A stretch of 64,000 bases of DNA from Eublepharis macularius (Eukaryota > Chordata > Lepidosauria > Squamata > Eublepharidae), in contig NC_072805.1 of assembly GCF_028583425.1 (NCBI RefSeq), positions 20,594,001 through 20,658,000 of the forward strand, read 5' to 3'. Shown here one piece after another: positions 39,603 through 52,500 of the stretch. The stretch's first letter is position 1; every line of letters begins with the position of its first letter. Made by a program: the position numbers and the translations under genes. The notes beneath the pieces were generated by a model that saw only the letters and a program-made list of their open reading frames with translations, ran no database searches and was not told the DNA's origin.

Positions 39603-40929
39603 GAGCTCCTTATAGGCCATTATAGCCTACTGTATTTACTCAAGGAACATGACCCCTTAAAAATGTTAGACACAAGACATAACTAACCTGTATGTAAATA
39701 TTAGATGACCTTCTTTTTTTAGTGGCTTATCTGTGAAAAAAATATTGCATTTAAGCAAAGACTGTTATCAATAAACTGCATTTCCCTGGAACAGATATCT
39801 TATAAGCTCAATGAGGCTGTAAAGACTTTATTGTGTGACTATACATAACTGAACATCTACAAAATCTCTTGAGAGTTTAACCATTCTTGTCATTCATGCA
39901 AGTGAAAGAATAATTTCAGTCAGTATTTTGTTATAAACCAGAATAGTGCTGGAATGTCTCATAAAGCATGAGATTGCAAAAATTCTTCCTCAAACACCAG
40001 CTATGTCTCAACTTTTACTGATACTAAGTGAACAAGATGCCCTAAAAATAATGCTTCAGGCTATTGTAACTGCTAGGAAGAGCCCAAAGCCATGCAGAAG
40101 TTGACTATGTTCCATGAGGCTTGCTTCATTGTATACCTTGATCTTTCCTGGAAACAGCCTGCTTGTGTGTGATGTTTGGGAGCCTTGCTTAGAGACAATT
40201 CTAAAATGACAACTGTGTTTACAGAAAAATGCACAGGCAGCAAGTGGTGGTGGTTGTGAGGCTAAAATAACAATGTAAGCAGTGTTGGGTGCCTGGTAGG
40301 AAGAAAGGTGACATATAAATGAAATTTAAAAAATTAAAAATTGCTCGATCAGTGGCTCAGCATCAGGACAGCTAAATAAGAATAATTGAGATGTGGAGGT
40401 TTTGGGGAATCAGGCAGAGTCCTTGCTGAGGGGGTTGTCTAGTGGGTCCACACACTGACACTCCACAAGTTGTAGCACAGCAATTGAGCCAATTCAGGAA
40501 TTTGCCCTTGAAAATGGTTGGATTTGTCACTGCATTGTTAACCTCTGACCTTCCCACATTCAGTGTGAACTACTGTTTGTTTGCATGTTGTAATTTGTAT
40601 ATTTAGATCCTGCTTTTGAGAGGGTCTCTGTCTAAATAGACAACACACACAAAAGAAGGGTAGTGAAAGGGCAAATAACACCCCCACCCAACAGCAATTT
40701 CTTATTAGCAAAAACAGCATGTCGAGGATGGCTAACGTCTCGGTCTGAAGTGGGCTCCTGCTGTGCTGCACAAGTAAATTCTTACAGGAAACTTGCAGCT
40801 TTTTTCCAACTTTTAATTCCCTGCAGTGGCCGTAAATGTAATGGTCTAGTTTGGCTTGGAGACTTCAGCGCAGTCACTCTTTCAGCCCAACTTACTGTGG
40901 CAGGTTGTGAAGATAAAGGGGACAGAAAC
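39603..40929. other. Intergenic, little recognised
   Basis: A decayed SINE 3' end may lie at 40250-40345 (ggtaggaagaaaggtgac, atataaatgaa). Otherwise no element or exon is recognised. Confidence 0.4.
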
Positions 40930-41135
40930 TGAGCTAATGGAGTGTAGGGGCTAGAGAGTCAGGCTAGAATCTGGGAGACAAAGTTCAAATCACCACTCTG
41001 CCCTAAAAGCCTTCTGGATGACCTAGGCCAGTCAATACTTCAGCCTAACCGGCTTCCCAAGGGGGTGGTTGTAAGGATATGCAGGAGAGAATGATGTAAG
41101 ATGCTCTGGGTCCCCAGTGGGAGAAAAGAGGGGTG
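40930..41135 (+). mobile_element. tRNA-headed SINE, decayed
   Basis: ggggctagagagtcaggcta, tggatgacctaggccagtca, gatgctctgggtccccagtg, ggagaaaagaggggtgt. It resembles the type at 10648. Confidence 0.7.
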
Positions 41136-41142
41136 TAGCTAT

Positions 41143-41285
41143 GCATGGTCAGCTTTGGTTAGTGATTGGATGGGAGACTTCCAAAGAAGACTGGAATTGC
41201 TGAGGCAGGCAATGGTAACCCCCCTCGGTCAGCCTCTCTTGCCTTGATAAACTTAGAAGGGTTGCCATAAGATGACCCACTGTAG
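41143..41285 (+). mobile_element. 5S-rRNA-headed SINE, 5' shortened
   Basis: gtcagctttggttagtgatt, ggatgggagacttccaa, ggcaggcaatggtaac, gggttgccataagatgaccc. Only part of the 5S head remains. Confidence 0.7.
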
Positions 41286-41480
41286 TGGCTTCTATATTAT
41301 GGAATGGCCTGATTGAAGAGGTCAGGAAAGCACCCATTCTGGCTTTCTGCAAACTGCAAAAATCAATTATTCAGGACGACTTTTATTCACTGAGGTAAAG
41401 AAATGGTTCAAAGAGGTGCTGAAGAGAGAGGAGCTATAGGCTATACTATGGAGTGCTGGCTGTTATGGTCATTTATTATT
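41286..41480 (+). repeat. L2-like LINE ORF2 C-terminus
   Basis: The plus strand reads WNGLIEEVRKAPILAF-like codons near 41300-41345, then SIIQDDFYSL, matching the 'WN.LP.E.R......F' end of L2-type ORF2. A poorly defined 3' UTR follows to about 41590. Confidence 0.55.
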
Positions 41481-41599
41481 TTATGTTAAATTACGTTTTT
41501 GTTCCAACTTCGTTTGGGCTCTGATTGGATTTCTGTTTTCTGTTGGGAGAAATTTTTATTACCTTTTATTTGCCAGTTATGAGGTCCCCCTTGTCTCCT

Positions 41600-42094
41600 T
41601 GTCTGAATAATAAATCAAGGTTTCAAACTTGGTGATCTTAGAAGCAGAAAAGGTTTATTGTGAGAAGTTCTAAAACAAGCCAGATGTACATGCTATTACA
41701 GCAGGGTGCATGCCAACAATCAGGCTGTACCTATTTATACCATCAAACAGGCATGATACAAGTAAACAATACAGCTCAGAGGATTATTACAAGAACATAT
41801 AAACAATCAAGTGAATGTCTCATGATATTCGGAACATGATAGATTGAAGTTGAGAACAGGGCAGGAAGGAAACATAGCCTTCATTTGTTCTCAGAGTGCA
41901 AACGGACTGTATTTGTGTTATTACAGCCCAAAAGGTACAGGATAGAATGAGGGGTCACAAGCACACAGGAAGAAGACTTTTATTCATAAGTTCTTTAGTC
42001 AATTCAGACCACAGGGTCACATACAGAAAACACTAGAGCACCCCAAAAATTCCCGAACATTTTCGGATGCCTGCAATCTGTACCCTATGGTATT
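41600..42094. other. Intergenic, unassigned
   Basis: No exon or element assigned. Not clearly unique sequence. Confidence 0.35.
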
Positions 42095-42640
42095 GTTTAT
42101 TAATAACTGTGCTTATATACTGCTCTTCTAGACAGATTAGTGCATCACTCAGAGCAGTTGAACAAGTTAGTGTCATTATTATCCCTACCAGGTCTTTTTT
42201 TTCTGGGAAAAGAGGTGATGGAACTCAGTGGTGGAAGTCAAGACCGCACAATTGACACTTTGGGTCATCTGGAACAAGTTTTTTTTAAAAAAAAAAGCTT
42301 AAATCACCCTCAGCGAAAATGGTCACATGGCCAGTGGCCCCGCCCCCTGATCTCCAGACAGAGGGGAGTTTAGAATGCCATCCACTGCTGCAGCAGGGAG
42401 GGCACTCTAAACTCCCCTCTGTCTGGAGATCAGGGGGCGGGGCCACTGGCCATGTGACCATTTTCAAGAGGTGCCAGAACCGCCTTCCACCACCTTCCAC
42501 TGAAAAAAAGCCCTGATCCCCACAATGGAGCTGGGGCTGAGAGGAGTGGCTGACCCAAGGCCACCTACCCGGCTCATAGCAATAGTGGGGTTCAAACCGG
42601 TAGAGTGCTGATTTGCTGCTGAACCACTTAACCTCAGCTG
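42095..42640 (-). mobile_element. tRNA/MIR-like SINE split by a hAT-like insertion
   Basis: The left part (42095-42188: tgcttatatactgctcttct, cactcagagcagttgaac) and right part (42516-42640: cacaatggagctggggctga, gtggctgacccaaggccacc, ggggttcaaaccgg) join into one antisense SINE once the insertion at 42189-42515 is set aside. Confidence 0.75.
42189..42515 (+). mobile_element. Non-autonomous hAT-like element, family A, copy 2
   Basis: Starts CAGGTCTTTTTTTCTGGG and ends AAAAAAAGCCCTG. Flanks atccctac and atccccac match at 7 of 8. Contains the paired subterminal arms cccctgatctccagacagag and its complement. About 0.8 kb upstream of the AMFR start. Confidence 0.85.
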
Positions 42641-42949
42641 TTGATGGTATTGAATTACACTCTGTAGTCCGCCTTGAGTTTCTGGGAGAAAAGCGGACTA
42701 TAAATAACGTAAATGATGTTTTTTTTAAAAAAAAGAGCCTGAAGAAATTAATAAAGCTCCAGAAGCCTGGCACTCACTTTCACGGACTTTGCAACCCACA
42801 TTTGAGTTGGGGTTTGGGGAGGGGCCCCTCAGATTGGGAAACTACCCAACCAGAGGGTCCGAAACTACCTCCCAGAATTGTTTTGAAGATGGAGGAGAGA
42901 GCGATGTAGGCCGCTTCGGGAAGAAAAAGCGAGGCGCCAAGATAACTAA

Positions 42950-43291
42950 AAAACCGACTCCCTCCCTCTTCCCCTCGGAATGTCTCCCGCCATTTCCTTC
43001 TCTCCGGGGCCGGGCCAGTCCCTCGGCCTCCTGTCATCGCCGCCTCAGTGCTGCCCCTGGCCGGGCGGGCCGGTACCGCCTCCGCCGCCGTGGAGCTCAG
43101 CCGAGCGGCCGGGCGGGCTCCGGAGGGAGGCGCTCATTCTCTAACGGAGCCCCGGGGCGGACGGCGCGGCGCTCTCGGCGACTGACGTGCGGGCCGGCCG
43201 CGAGTAGGCCTCGCTCCGCGCTAGGCCGTTGCCGGGCGACTCGGCGCAGCGTTAGGGCCGCTCCGGGCGGAGCAGCAGGGCCGCCGCCGCC
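42950..43291 (+). promoter_or_regulatory. AMFR: AMFR CpG-island promoter and 5' UTR
   Basis: Strongly GC- and CpG-rich from about 42980 through exon 1, with no TATA box and several GGGCGG/CCGCCC-like Sp1 motifs. Typical of a housekeeping promoter. Start site not resolved. Confidence 0.65.
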
Positions 43292-43555
43292 ATGCCGCTG
43301 CTCTTCCTGGAGCGCTTCCCGTGGCCCAGCCTGCGCACTTACACGGCGCTCAGCGCTCTGGCGTTGGCCGGCAGCGTCCTCAGCGCCTACCGCGCCCTCA
43401 GCCAGCCGCCCGAAGAGCACCTGGAAGCGCCGCCCGAGCCGCCGACCGCGGCGGAGGCGCAGCCGCCTGGGGAGCGGGAGAGGCCGGCGCCGGCGCTTGG
43501 GCCTCGCGGGGTGGACGTCGCCTACTACTTGTGTTCGGACAGCCTCTGCGTCTGG
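43292..43555 (+). CDS. AMFR: AMFR coding exon 1
   Basis: 88 codons, from [18 protein letters not shown] to SDSLCVW, within the CpG island. Donor TGG|GTGAGC. Confidence 0.97.
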
Positions 43556-46500
43556 GTGAGCGGCCCGGGGAGGGACGGGGATGCGGGGAAGGGGGCCGGG
43601 GAGGGGAAGGCGCGCGGTTCATGTATTTGCTGCCCAAAGCGGGAGGGGTAAGGGGTTTGGGGGGGGGGGTCGGTGGGCGACTGAGGAGAGGAAGCCGGTT
43701 TTGGGGGGGGGTGTGTGACGGGGGGCAAATGATGAGCGGCGACGGATTTTGTGGGGAGAACTTGAAGGCCAAATGAGGCAGGCTGGGATAGAGTTTGTGG
43801 GGATATTTGCTATAAAGATTGGGGGCACACATTTGAGCAAGGATATGAAGGGGGGGATTGGGGTTTGTTGGGGCAGCTGTGGGATGTCTGTCCTAATTAA
43901 AACAGCATTAAGATGGGTAGTCGTTTGTCTGTCTGTAGCAGCAGAAAAGAGCAAGAGTCTAGAAGCACCTATAAGACTTAACAACATTTGTGGTAGGGTG
44001 AGTCACAGCTCACTTCTTCAGATGCTTTAGGTATCTGAAGAAGTGAGCTGTGACTCACGAAAGCTCCTACCGTGCTACAAATATTGTTAGTCTTATAGGT
44101 GCTACTGGACTCTTGCTCTTTTCTACTATTAATTAAACATTTTACGGACTTATTTGCTTCGTTTAGACCCTACTTTTCTCTCCAGCGGAACCGAAAACTA
44201 CTTACATTGTTCTCTCCTCCATTTCTTCCTCACAACAACCCAGAGAGGTATGTTAGTCTGAGAGGGTGACTGGCCCAAGGACGCCCAGACAGCTTCCAAG
44301 GCAGAGTGAGGATTCGAACCTGGGTCTCCCAGATCTTTGTGCAGCACTCCAACCACTGCACCATGCTATCTCTAGACATGGAAATAGTGACATTTGGAAT
44401 GGTACTGAGTTCAGTAAGTAAGGAGTTAGTCTCACCAGTCACATAGTTTAATTAAGGTGGCCCTGCTATAGAGTTTTTCCAATATTTCTTGCATCCTTAT
44501 ATGGTGGGGTTCGGCTGATACTCCCAGCACATTTATTTATTTTATTCAAAATTTTGTAAACCCACCAGCTAACGAACCCAAGGCAGGTAACAGAGACAAA
44601 ACCATTTCAAACCACTGATACAAAAACATCAGACAATTTAAATTGATGAACAATACCTGTTTAAAGGCTTCTGCTCCCAGAGTCCTGAAGGCCCTCTTTA
44701 AAAGCTTAGATTTACAGCCCTTATAAAAAGGGAGCGGAAGTCTTCTTTAGTTCATTTGAGAGCCTGTTCCACAGGATGGGTTGGCTATTGACTGAGTCTA
44801 TGAAATGCATCCTTGCAGAGTTTTTGCCCTGGTGTGCTGAATGTAGTTGCGCATGGGCTGATATTGGGACAGATGTGCCTTAAGAGATGTGAGCCACAGG
44901 GCACAAAGAGCTTTAAAGGTTAGCAGCACTAGCTTCTTGAAATGGTTTGGGAAACATATGGGCAAGCAATGCAGTTGCCATAAAATAGGAGTTATATATT
45001 TCCTATAGCTGTCCCTGATAACAAATAGATGACCTCATTTTGCACCAGCTGTAGTTTCCTAGTCATTTTCAGGACTGCCTCATTTAGAATATGTTACAAT
45101 AATTTAATCTCAAGGTTACTTTTTGTATGGATCAGTTTGGCCAGGTAATGTTGGCAGCAGAGTCTGAATAAGGGGGAAAGCTTGCAAGCAAAGCGCAGTT
45201 GGGAAAATGCATTTTTTTTGCCACCAGTGACATGTGCTGCTCTAACAATAGATCTAGATCCAACAGAACTCCTAGACTCTTCAAAGATACCTGTTAAAAA
45301 AAGTTGAATCAATTTCACACAGGGAGCAAAACCGCCCTCTAAAGCAGATGCCTTATTGATCAGCATCACCTCTGTCTTGTCTGGCTTCACTATCAGTTTA
45401 TTCTTCCTTAGTCGCTTGACTATCTTGACCGAGGACAGAGATGGCGGCTTCTGGGGGCAATACAAGATGTATTGTTTAGTGTAAGTGTACTAATGACAGC
45501 CAACTCCAAAGTTTCAGACTGTCTGATTGAGGGGCCTTTTATATATAAATAACATAGTGGAGAATGCTGATACCTGTAATATCCACGTCATCAGTTCCAT
45601 AGTTCAGATTCCTCATCTACTATCAGACCACTTCAGAACCATACTGCTAAGTTATGCATCTGATTTTAAATACCCCAGAAATAGCAAGTATTGAAAGCAG
45701 CTAATGGATGCAAAAGGACCAGTGAGGCATTTTCCTTATCAGACTGTACCTGAACAACTTCCCCAAGGACTATCAAAGTTGTCTGTATCCTAAAGCCAGG
45801 CCTGAAACTACATTAAAGTGTGTTAAAGGCAGATACGTCATCCAAATTTCTCTGAAGCTGTTCAGTAATCTTACCTATAAAAAGTAGATTAGAAAATGGC
45901 CTATAATTAGCCAATGCTTTATAGTCATGAGGGCTTTTTAACATAGGTCTGATCACCACCTCCTTCAACAGGGAACATTTCCTCCATCAGTGAGTGGTAA
46001 ATTCTCCATAATGGACTTCTTGCAAGATTTTATGAACCATGACTGGGAAAGCTACAGACTACAGGTTGTGGCCCTCACAGAATCTGTCACCCTGTCTACA
46101 CCCCTCAGGAAGACCAAACTGAAATTACCAGAAAGTGTAGCAAGTACATAATTATTAACGTAGCCGTGGGCTGGGCCGTGACATCTGAACAAACCATACA
46201 GAGTTAATACATACCCTGGCAAAAGCAAGCCCCAGGATCCTTTGACGCTCAGTTTCATAGAGGAAGGCTGTGATTGCTGTCATATCTGAACCTAGCCAAC
46301 CGTTTATGGAATCTGTATCTGCAGGCGTATTACGTGTACACCTCTCTTATGCCACATTTGATCTGTCTGGAATGAAATCCAATATATCCAGATTAGGGTT
46401 GCTTCATAGCATTGTGTGAACTGTGAAAAGAATGGGAATGGATAACTATTGTTTTAACACTTAAATAGTTTTAACACTAAACCATTGCTTATAGGCTGTT

Positions 46501-49500
46501 AAATGGAAGAGGAGGTAACTCAATTGAATTAAGCCATTTAAGAGTGTTCACTCCATAAAACATACATCCCATAAAGTTGTCTGATTCCACTTAATCTCCT
46601 AGAATAACCCTCTCTTTATCTCATGGTGTTTTGCACAGAATCTCCTACAGCTCTTATTTCAGTGTTGGGAGCTTTATAATACAGGAAGTAGGACTAACTG
46701 TGCTGGGGAAGGGGGTGGTAATGGTGCCAGCATACAGTTGTGGCTCCTTGATGCCAGGAAATTAACCTGTCATTCACTGGTCAGGAAATACCTGTTCTGA
46801 AGCAGTAAAGCTAGCCTAGTCCCTAGTCAGGTCAGTTGCCCTGAAGTTGGCATTAATAACGATGTAACCTGATGACTGCTCTGTGGCTTGTGCTGAATTC
46901 AGCATGCTTGGTTGCCTCCGTGCCATTACTATAAATGTGTTTATATTTAAGCTGTGCAGTGGTTCTTGTTTGGCTAAAGCATGCAGGGATAAACATGGGG
47001 ACAGGTAGTACTTAGGCTGAGTTGCGTCTTGAAGACAAAAAGCTAAAAAAGCATTGCAGCTCTTCCTAGAGTGATTCCGCACACGTTGGATAATGCCCTT
47101 CCAATCCTCTTCATTTGGAACGGATTTTTTTGTGCGCGGACCAAAAAATCCACCTCAAACAATTGATAAAGTGCATTGAAAGTGTGCGGAATCAGCCCAT
47201 GGCTGCTGCTTTATAATGGTATTGAAAGCAAAATACAGTTCAGTATATGGGATGTATCTGCTAAAAAAGCAGTTGCTTGAAAAATCTTAAAGAGAGTCCA
47301 CTAGCACCTTTAAGACTAACCAATTTTATTGTAGCATAAGCTTTCGAGAATCACAGTTCTCTTCGTCAGATGCATGGAGGGCCAAAAGAAACTGGTCAGA
47401 TATAGAGGAGGAGAGGGGAGGGTGGGGTAGATGCAAACATCTCCTTCTGATACGCAGATACAAACAGCTCCTTCTGATATGGAGATCAGTTTGCTTCTGT
47501 AAAGGTTCAGAGGAGTTAGCCGTGTTAGTCTGTAATAGCAAAATCAAAAAGAGTCCAGCAGCACCTCCAAGACCAACCAATTCCATTGCAGCACAAGCCC
47601 TCCATGCATCTGGCGAAGAGAACTATGATTCTCGAAAGCTTATGCTACAATAAAATTGGTTAGTCTTAAAGGTGCTACTGGACTCTTTTTGAAAAATCTT
47701 GTGCTGCAACAAATCACCTTACATTGAAAAGTATAGTATTCAGGGTGATGCCAGATTATCTAAAGACTCTAGGGGTATGTTTGAGTTGCAGTGACTGTGT
47801 ACAGACATGAAAATTACCCCTTGATTCTGGCACTGGGGCGATGAATCTGCACGTGTGAACTCACCCAAATCTTTCTCGAACGTACCATGAAACTAATTAA
47901 GTTTCTGCCACCTAATGATGCACCTTCCAACATTTGACAAAGGAAAATCTGTTTCCGTAAAGAATGGTTCATGCTTTTTATGTTGTAGTCATATCTTTGT
48001 GACTTTATCATGCTCTTTTCATCTGAAATGAGCCCTTGTTTGGCAAAGTTGTTGCCACATTAACAGTGGAGTTATACTGTTCAAAGTCCTAATCGTTTGA
48101 ATTTGAATTCCTCCCACCCCGAGGTGGCAAATTACTTTTTTCATGCAAACACTCTTTCACCTATGTTCCTTGATGTGAGAAGATAATATGGAAGAATGGC
48201 CACATCATTAAAAGTATGAATTGGTTCTTACCAGATAAGGGATTCTTTTAACGAAATTGAGTAAGCTAGTTATGTTATCTTTAGTGGCTGACCTACTGAC
48301 TCTGAAAGCCTTTTTTATGATTAGGCATAACAAATTTATAAAGTTATGAAGTCATACCATCTTGCGCCTAAATTCTTGCACATTTTCAGAAAACTCAGTG
48401 TATGTCATCAGAATTACAAGCCAGTTTTCAGTTCAGTGATACTGCCAGCCAATAATTCTGGTTGGCAGGTAAGCTCTCTGCTTATGGGTACACACCGACA
48501 GCTAGTTCACACAACAGTGATAGGCTGATTTCATACAGTCTTCTATTTAGATGGCGTTTGGAGCACTTTATAGGCAGAAATGCGATGTAGGTGTTTTTTT
48601 TTTTAATGGAAAATGGAAAGAAAAAAATACACAAAGTGGGTAACAATCTTCTTTGTGAGGTGAGTCAGGACAAAAAGAAATACAACAGACATTCAGCAAG
48701 AGTTTAATACTGAGGAACCTGGTCAAGATTTGTTATCCCAGATTAACTGTAGCTTTGCGAGTCACGCCTCACCACAGCGCTGTGACTTGATTTGCTAGGC
48801 TATCAGCGGGAGTGTTGGAAACAGCCCAATAGACTTTTTGAGTTTTAACTCAACCATAAAGGGAAGGCCAGCCTGACAAAAATAAGGCTGCTTGTGCTGT
48901 ATTCCAGTGACAGTCTGAAGCTCATATCAGCAAATATGTAGTAAGTCTTTAAGGTGCCACAGGGCCTTGCTTTTATTTTGCTGCAGCACACTAACATGTA
49001 TACCCCCTTTGCAATCTGTTGGCATCCCGTCTCATGCAATCAAGCGTGTCAGTTGCTGCCGTATTTCTTAACTTGCCATGGGAGTTCCTTTTTTAAAATA
49101 CATTATGTGTTCCCAGAGTAGTAAGGAGAGCTGATGGCCAGGACTGGGGTACTGGTGGTGACCATTGAGAGCAGCAAGAAACGCTGTACAAGGGCGAGGG
49201 GAAGTTGTGTCTAAAGGCTGAGCAGCCTTAGCGGGCTAAGGTGGTGTGTTTTCCAAGTGAACAGTTGGCACATGTAGAGGGGTTTTAAAGGGAAATGGGA
49301 TTTTATAGTTGTATTACTGTAGTAAAATATCTAGGAACAATTGATCAACTCACGGTAGGATTAAAGTGTTGTCCCTGCACTGATCTCAGAGTTGCAGTAA
49401 CTAGCATACCTCTTGTTCGTTACTTGTATTAATGTGGCTTCTAGGTTTGAGATAATTACGTTGAATAAAAAAACTTGATGCTTCCAGATTCTGTCCTTGG

Positions 49501-52500
49501 CTACAGGCAAAGAAATTGCAGATTTCAAAGTGGTGCAAACTGAGTCTGGTGCCAGCCCAGTGTCAGAAATCCTGATGTTAGAGCAGTGAAAGAGGCAATT
49601 TAATTAAGTATTCTTTGACCATTGTGTCAGAAATGATAGGCTCTCTATGAGTTACCCAGTTCAGTGATACATTTCTTAGCTTCAAGTGGTTTATTTCCTC
49701 TTAATTAAAACTTTTAAGTATTGCTGTACTTTTACCAAACTGATACTTTCATTCAGTTTTTTTTAAATTTAGAATGTTATTTTTGTTTTTTCAAGTTCAA
49801 GCCAGAAGCTTGCCATTGAAGTACAGCGAACTGTGTTTGTGGAAATATTTACCTGCAGCATAAGCTCATCTCTCTTTTCACATAAATAGGACCATAGATC
49901 CTTTTTGTTTCTGGCAGAGAGAGAACTTGATACCTTCCCCCTTCTGTTGCTGTACAAAGGCTGCTTGGGAACCCAACAAACAACTCTCCTCCTGTTTTTG
50001 GAACAGAATGAACTTGATCTGGTTAGGAGGTTCCAAACCACTGGATTTTAGGGCAGGAATCTGTGTTAGAAGTTTGTCTTTTATTTATGGCCCACCTGCC
50101 CAGTGAATTGGGAGTCCTACCGCCTTCAGTCCAGTGGTCTGTGTGGCCCATTATATTGTTCACAGGCAACTTAAGGATCTCCGGAAAAGTTTGTGATCTG
50201 TTGGTGAAGCCCAGCCCCATCGTCTGGGGATTGCTGAGTTCATATATGTGTAGGTTGTTGGTTTCATTTATTTATTTAGAATATTTCTGGTGCTGCCTCT
50301 TTGGAGTCCATTTGTCATTACAAAGTCTAAGCACACGTGAGATAATTGACAAAAGAACTCAAAGGCCTTTCTTATAATAGAAGCTTAGAAGAGAGTGAAA
50401 GTATATGTTTAATAGAATAAAATAAGTTTGAAATGAGTAGGGGGAAAAAACGGATAAGGGGTTGGAAAACTGTTGGAAGTCAACAAAAGGGGGGGAAGGG
50501 AGGGGGTTAGAACTGGAATATTTAAAGGAAATTGATTGTAATAGATATAGAGATTTCTAATCCAATAAAAAAAATTTTTTTAAAAAAAAAGAACTCAAAG
50601 GCCTTTCTAGCTAATAAGTAAACTTTGCCTTTTTTTTAGTGCTAAGTAGCTGGAAGTCAATTCCAGTAGAGCAGCTTCTACATTCGCAGAGCCATCCATC
50701 CTCAGCTGTCTACTCAGAATCCTATTTGGGTCTGTTCAGTGGGGCTTAATCTCAGAACAGCGTTTTTATGACTGATCTGTTAGCTATCTACAGTGGTGTG
50801 TAGCACTATTTAAAAAGAATCAGTTTGCTTTATCTGTATATTTTATCACACGCTCGAGCTCTCCCCTCTGCAGTTTTGGAGGGGAGATATAAACAGACCT
50901 CCATGAAGGAAAGAATCTGTCCCTGTGGCATTGAAGAGGTGGAATCAGTGAAGCATGTCTATCCTTTTGCTGTTTTTATCAGGGTATAATCGCCCTATTG
51001 CATAAAAGCTTTTCAGGCAGTTCTGATGTTGATATTTCAAAGAAGCGTCTAATGGGTGTTAATCAGCAGATTACTTTTAGTTGTGCCAAATTCTTTTCAG
51101 CGGCTTGCCAAATCCATCAGGATTTTAAATTTTAGTAAATTGACTGCTGTGTAGCAGGATTGACCTTTTGTATCTTTTATTTGTCTTAATGTAAATTTTT
51201 CTGATCCTTCGATTTGTACTAGTCATGGACCAAATAAAACTGAATCAGTTTTTTATTGCCTGCTATAATGGTTTTGTTTTGGTTAAACAGTTTAAGAAAG
51301 GAGTAAAATAGTGAATAATTATTTTAAGGATGCCACAGCTTTAGGCACAAGCGGCTGAAATTTGGAGGGTGGAGGAGGAAGCAGGCTAGCGAGAGGGTGA
51401 ACACTGCTCAGTCCTTGGCACATGGAAGTGCCAAATAAATGATGGTGATGTTTTGGAAGCAAGATCACATTTAGGCTGGTTTGTGGTACACTGGGTGTTG
51501 TCACTTTGCATGATTTAAATTTTGAAAGGGTTTTTTTTTAAATAAATTCATCCTCAGACTTGATACAGGATAAGACAAACATCCACATGCTTTTTCTCTT
51601 TTTTTGCAGGTACTCGTGAATACGGCTTGCTGTATTCTGATGCTGATTGCTAAACTAATTCAGTGTGTCGTGTTTGGTCCTCTCCGTGTTAGTGAGAGAC
51701 AGGTAAGAAAAAACCTTCGTGCTTTCCTGAAGAATTGCCTTACCAAATAGCTTTGCGTATCATATAGATAGGCAAGTGGATGATCGTTTTATGTTCAAGA
51801 GTATTGGTGCTTGTTAAGGAAAAACTAAAACCTTCAAAATATATTTGGATCTTAATCCATTTGCAGATTTGTTGTTTGATAATGGCAAAGATTTTTGTTT
51901 ACTTGATAGCCTTTTTTGTACATTGTCAGTATGTTTGTTACTAGCTGATCAGATTTCTGTCTTTAAAATAAAGTAGATTCTATGGTGAACATAAATATCT
52001 GCACATTATGGAGGATGCATGGCGTGTGCCAACCTGCATCTTCCCCAGGTATCTCCTAGTTAATTTCTAGTTAAAATGATACAGTATCACTGTTTTCTAC
52101 ATTTCCTTCCCCCCAGTGAACAGCAGCTAACAAATTGAAGCAAGGAAACACAATGAAATGAAGCACATTTTATCCAACTAGATAGTACCAGGGAGTGTCA
52201 TGGAGAGAAAGACCAATCGGTGGCAGCTCACATACCTCTGGTAACATCTAGTTATCCTCTCACTTCACTCATGGCTGTGGTGAGGGATATCATTATCAGT
52301 CGAGTAGACTTTTATTCCACTCTTCTTCTGAAGAGCAGAGTGGTGTATGTGGTGTTCCCCATTTTATGACTGCAACAACTGTGTAAGGTAGAAGTGAGAT
52401 TGAGAGTAGAGATGGGCACAAAACAGGAAAAACACAAACTCTGAGTTTTGTGGTTCGTTGCATTCCACGAAACATGGCACACGAACCATGAACTTTCACA

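Noticed and set aside
41600-42094. Possible LTR fragment (AATAAA-like words on the minus strand)
   Set aside because: No terminal motifs, duplication or internal domain could be seen.
42789-43559. 256-residue open frame across the AMFR promoter
   Set aside because: A GC-rich CpG-island shadow, in another frame over AMFR exon 1, with Arg/Pro/Ala-biased composition and no motif.
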